A program made the position numbers and the translations under genes. Shown piece after piece: positions 62,882-64,000 of a DNA stretch of 64,000 nucleotides. Positions within the stretch are counted from its first letter, which is position 1. Every line of letters begins with the position of its first letter. The notes beneath the pieces were generated by a model that ran no database searches, was not told the DNA's origin, and worked only from the letters and a program-made list of their open reading frames with translations. This DNA is from Kordiimonas pumila (GTDB lineage: Bacteria; Pseudomonadota; Alphaproteobacteria; Sphingomonadales; Kordiimonadaceae): NCBI RefSeq assembly GCF_015240255.1, contig NZ_CP061205.1:2439501-2503500 (forward strand), in the 5' to 3' direction.

Positions 62882-63912
62882 TATAATGCTTCTTTTCTTC
62901 GCATTGTATGCATCAATGTAAGAGTTGCTGCCAGAACAATAACCCCACCTCCCTGATGAAGCGTACCCCATGAAACAGGTACATTTTCAAGCAACATTAC
63001 AATACCAACTGCTATCTGCGCTAGTATAGTAATCATTAAAAATGTTGCAGCTTTCCGTATTGCACCACCTTGCAACCGGGAAAGAAAAAATAAAACAATC
63101 GCCAAAGCAAAAAGAATATAGGCGCCTATTCTATGATCAAACTGCACGGTAATGGCGTTATCAAGAAAATTACGCCAAATGGGTTCCATCATAAGTAGGC
63201 CTTCGGGTATATAGGTATCACCCATATGAGGCCATGTGTTAAAAATATGACCTGCCTTTAGGCCAGCCACCAAGCCGCCCATTAATAATTGTGCCACAAG
63301 GCCTGCCATAAACATATGTGTTAAGCCTTTCATTGCGGGTGCATATACTGTTGGATGCGGGTTCAATAACGATAGTGCTGTCCAATAAAGAGCGCTAAAT
63401 ATAACAAGAGCAAGCCCGAGGTGTGCAGTTAAGCGGTAATGGCTAACCGCTGGTTCATCAATTAGCCCAGACATAACCATATACCAACCGAGCAAGCCCT
63501 GCCCACCGCCTAGTATAAAGAGTATTATCAGCCTACGTTTGTAACCCTGAGGAATTATCCCTTTCATCCAAAAATATAAAAATGGCAACAGAAAGAAAAT
63601 GCCTATGATACGACCAAGAAGTCTGTGCCCCCATTCCCAGTAATAAATGCCCTTAAAATCCTCAAGGGACATGCCTGCATTTTTAAGTTTGTACTCAGGA
63701 CTGTGCTTATAATCGGAAAATTCTTTTCGCCAAGACTGTTCTGTGAGTGGCGGTAGCACCCCAGTGACGGGATTCCAGTTCACCATGGAAAGGCCAGATT
63801 CTGTGAGACGCGTTGCTCCGCCGACAACAACCATAGCAAATACCATTGCCGCCATAACAAGCAACCAATAGCCAACAAAGCGGCGATTTTTATCTGTTGT
63901 TTGAAACACCAT
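62881..63912 (-). CDS. ctaA: Heme A synthase CtaA (COX15 type)
   Basis: Oxidises the C8 methyl of heme O to make heme A for aa3-type cytochrome oxidases. The 343 residues have eight transmembrane helices and the conserved histidines in YYWEWGHRLLGRIIGI, SHYRLTAHLGLALVIFS, IQF-type VQFDHRIGAYILFALA and WGTLHQGGGVIVLAA; the N-terminal VVVGGATRLTESGLSMVNWNPVTG is the signature of the type found in Alphaproteobacteria and mitochondria. It indicates aerobic growth with heme A oxidases. The cutA gene is coupled to its end. The remaining 88 bases to the window edge show no gene. Confidence 0.97.
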   Translation of the reverse strand: MVFQTTDKNRRFVGYWLLVMAAMVFAMVVVGGATRLTESGLSMVNWNPVTGVLPPLTEQSWRKEFSDYKHSPEYKLKNAGMSLEDFKGIYYWEWGHRLLGRIIGIFFLLPFLYFWMKGIIPQGYKRRLIILFILGGGQGLLGWYMVMSGLIDEPAVSHYRLTAHLGLALVIFSALYWTALSLLNPHPTVYAPAMKGLTHMFMAGLVAQLLMGGLVAGLKAGHIFNTWPHMGDTYIPEGLLMMEPIWRNFLDNAITVQFDHRIGAYILFALAIVLFFLSRLQGGAIRKAATFLMITILAQIAVGIVMLLENVPVSWGTLHQGGGVIVLAATLTLMHTMRRKEAL

Positions 63913-64000
63913 AGTGCTTTGCTACAGGCTTACAATTTTTCCTGCAAGGGCATTCTTGTCGCAGTTAGAAAAAACATAAAATTAATCTTGAAAAAATATA

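Noticed and set aside
1-64000. Mobile elements, CRISPR arrays, prophage, toxin-antitoxin or restriction systems
   Set aside because: No transposase, integrase, regularly spaced repeats, phage structural or defence-type genes were recognised on either strand.

Overview
The window is a gene-dense stretch of a bacterial chromosome with fairly low GC (low-to-mid forties per cent by eye, not computed). The gene orders ntrY-ntrX-trkA-trkH-hfq-hflX-mazG, dacC-tmk-holB-metG-tatD-MBL and queA-tgt, together with NtrYX, CtaA (COX15-type heme A synthase), CtrA-like TTAA-N7-TTAA boxes and an NDUFAF6-like squalene-synthase paralogue, point to an alphaproteobacterium, probably aquatic and aerobic. I would guess Kordiimonadales or a neighbouring order, with low confidence. 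I see no insertion sequence, prophage, CRISPR array, rRNA or integrase. There are two tRNAs, Lys(TTT) and Ser(TGA).

Layout. 1-7.2 kb: end of the sensor kinase NtrY, regulator NtrX, potassium uptake (TrkA, TrkH), Hfq, HflX and convergent MazG. 7.3-12.3 kb: secreted glycerophosphodiesterase, PAP2 phosphatase, a MobA-like nucleotidyltransferase and a 714-residue protein joining an Fe(II)/2-oxoglutarate dioxygenase, TPRs and an ATP-grasp-like domain. This last pair is the best candidate for an undescribed pathway. 12.3-21.9 kb: an accessory locus with ECF sigma factor and FecR-type anti-sigma facing a TonB receptor with an STN signalling domain, followed by a lipoprotein quinohemoprotein alcohol dehydrogenase, a HbpS/GlcG-like protein and a secreted M20 amidohydrolase. 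22.2-26.6 kb: an RND efflux pump (membrane fusion protein plus AcrB-type pump, no outer-membrane channel), preceded by a tiny reading frame that overlaps a terminator hairpin.

26.6-42.2 kb, all on the minus strand, is mostly housekeeping: retropepsin-like protease, MBL hydrolase, TatD, MetG, HolB, Tmk, DacC, RlpA, MltB, tRNA-Lys, Tgt, QueA, cyclophilin, CoaD and GyrA. 42.4-50.8 kb: secreted amidohydrolase, tRNA-Ser, a redoxin/2OG-oxygenase fusion, the nitrogen module glnK-amtB behind a sigma-54 promoter, chorismate mutase, a TPR lipoprotein, a 61-residue small protein with its own RBS and terminator behind a CtrA-like box, the squalene-synthase paralogue and a PuuD-like membrane protein. 50.9-64 kb: Fe-superoxide dismutase, gamma-carbonic anhydrase, ArgC, MotA (CtrA-like box upstream, no MotB beside it), a redox operon (DUF4399, dicytochrome c, DsbD/ScsB, redoxin), a degenerate peptide deformylase-like protein with a Cys/His tail, an OmpA-family lipoprotein, a cupin, RpsI-RplM, a CurA-like reductase, CutA and CtaA.

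Links between genes. NtrYX at the left edge and glnK-amtB in the middle are parts of nitrogen sensing. NtrX lacks the sigma-54-contacting GAFTGA loop, so the sigma-54 promoter of glnK-amtB is more likely served by an NtrC outside the window. The FecIR/TonB/PQQ-dehydrogenase locus looks like a surface-signalling-controlled periplasmic oxidation module. All starts were chosen by reading ribosome binding sites by eye. Domain calls rest on motif recognition, without database searches.
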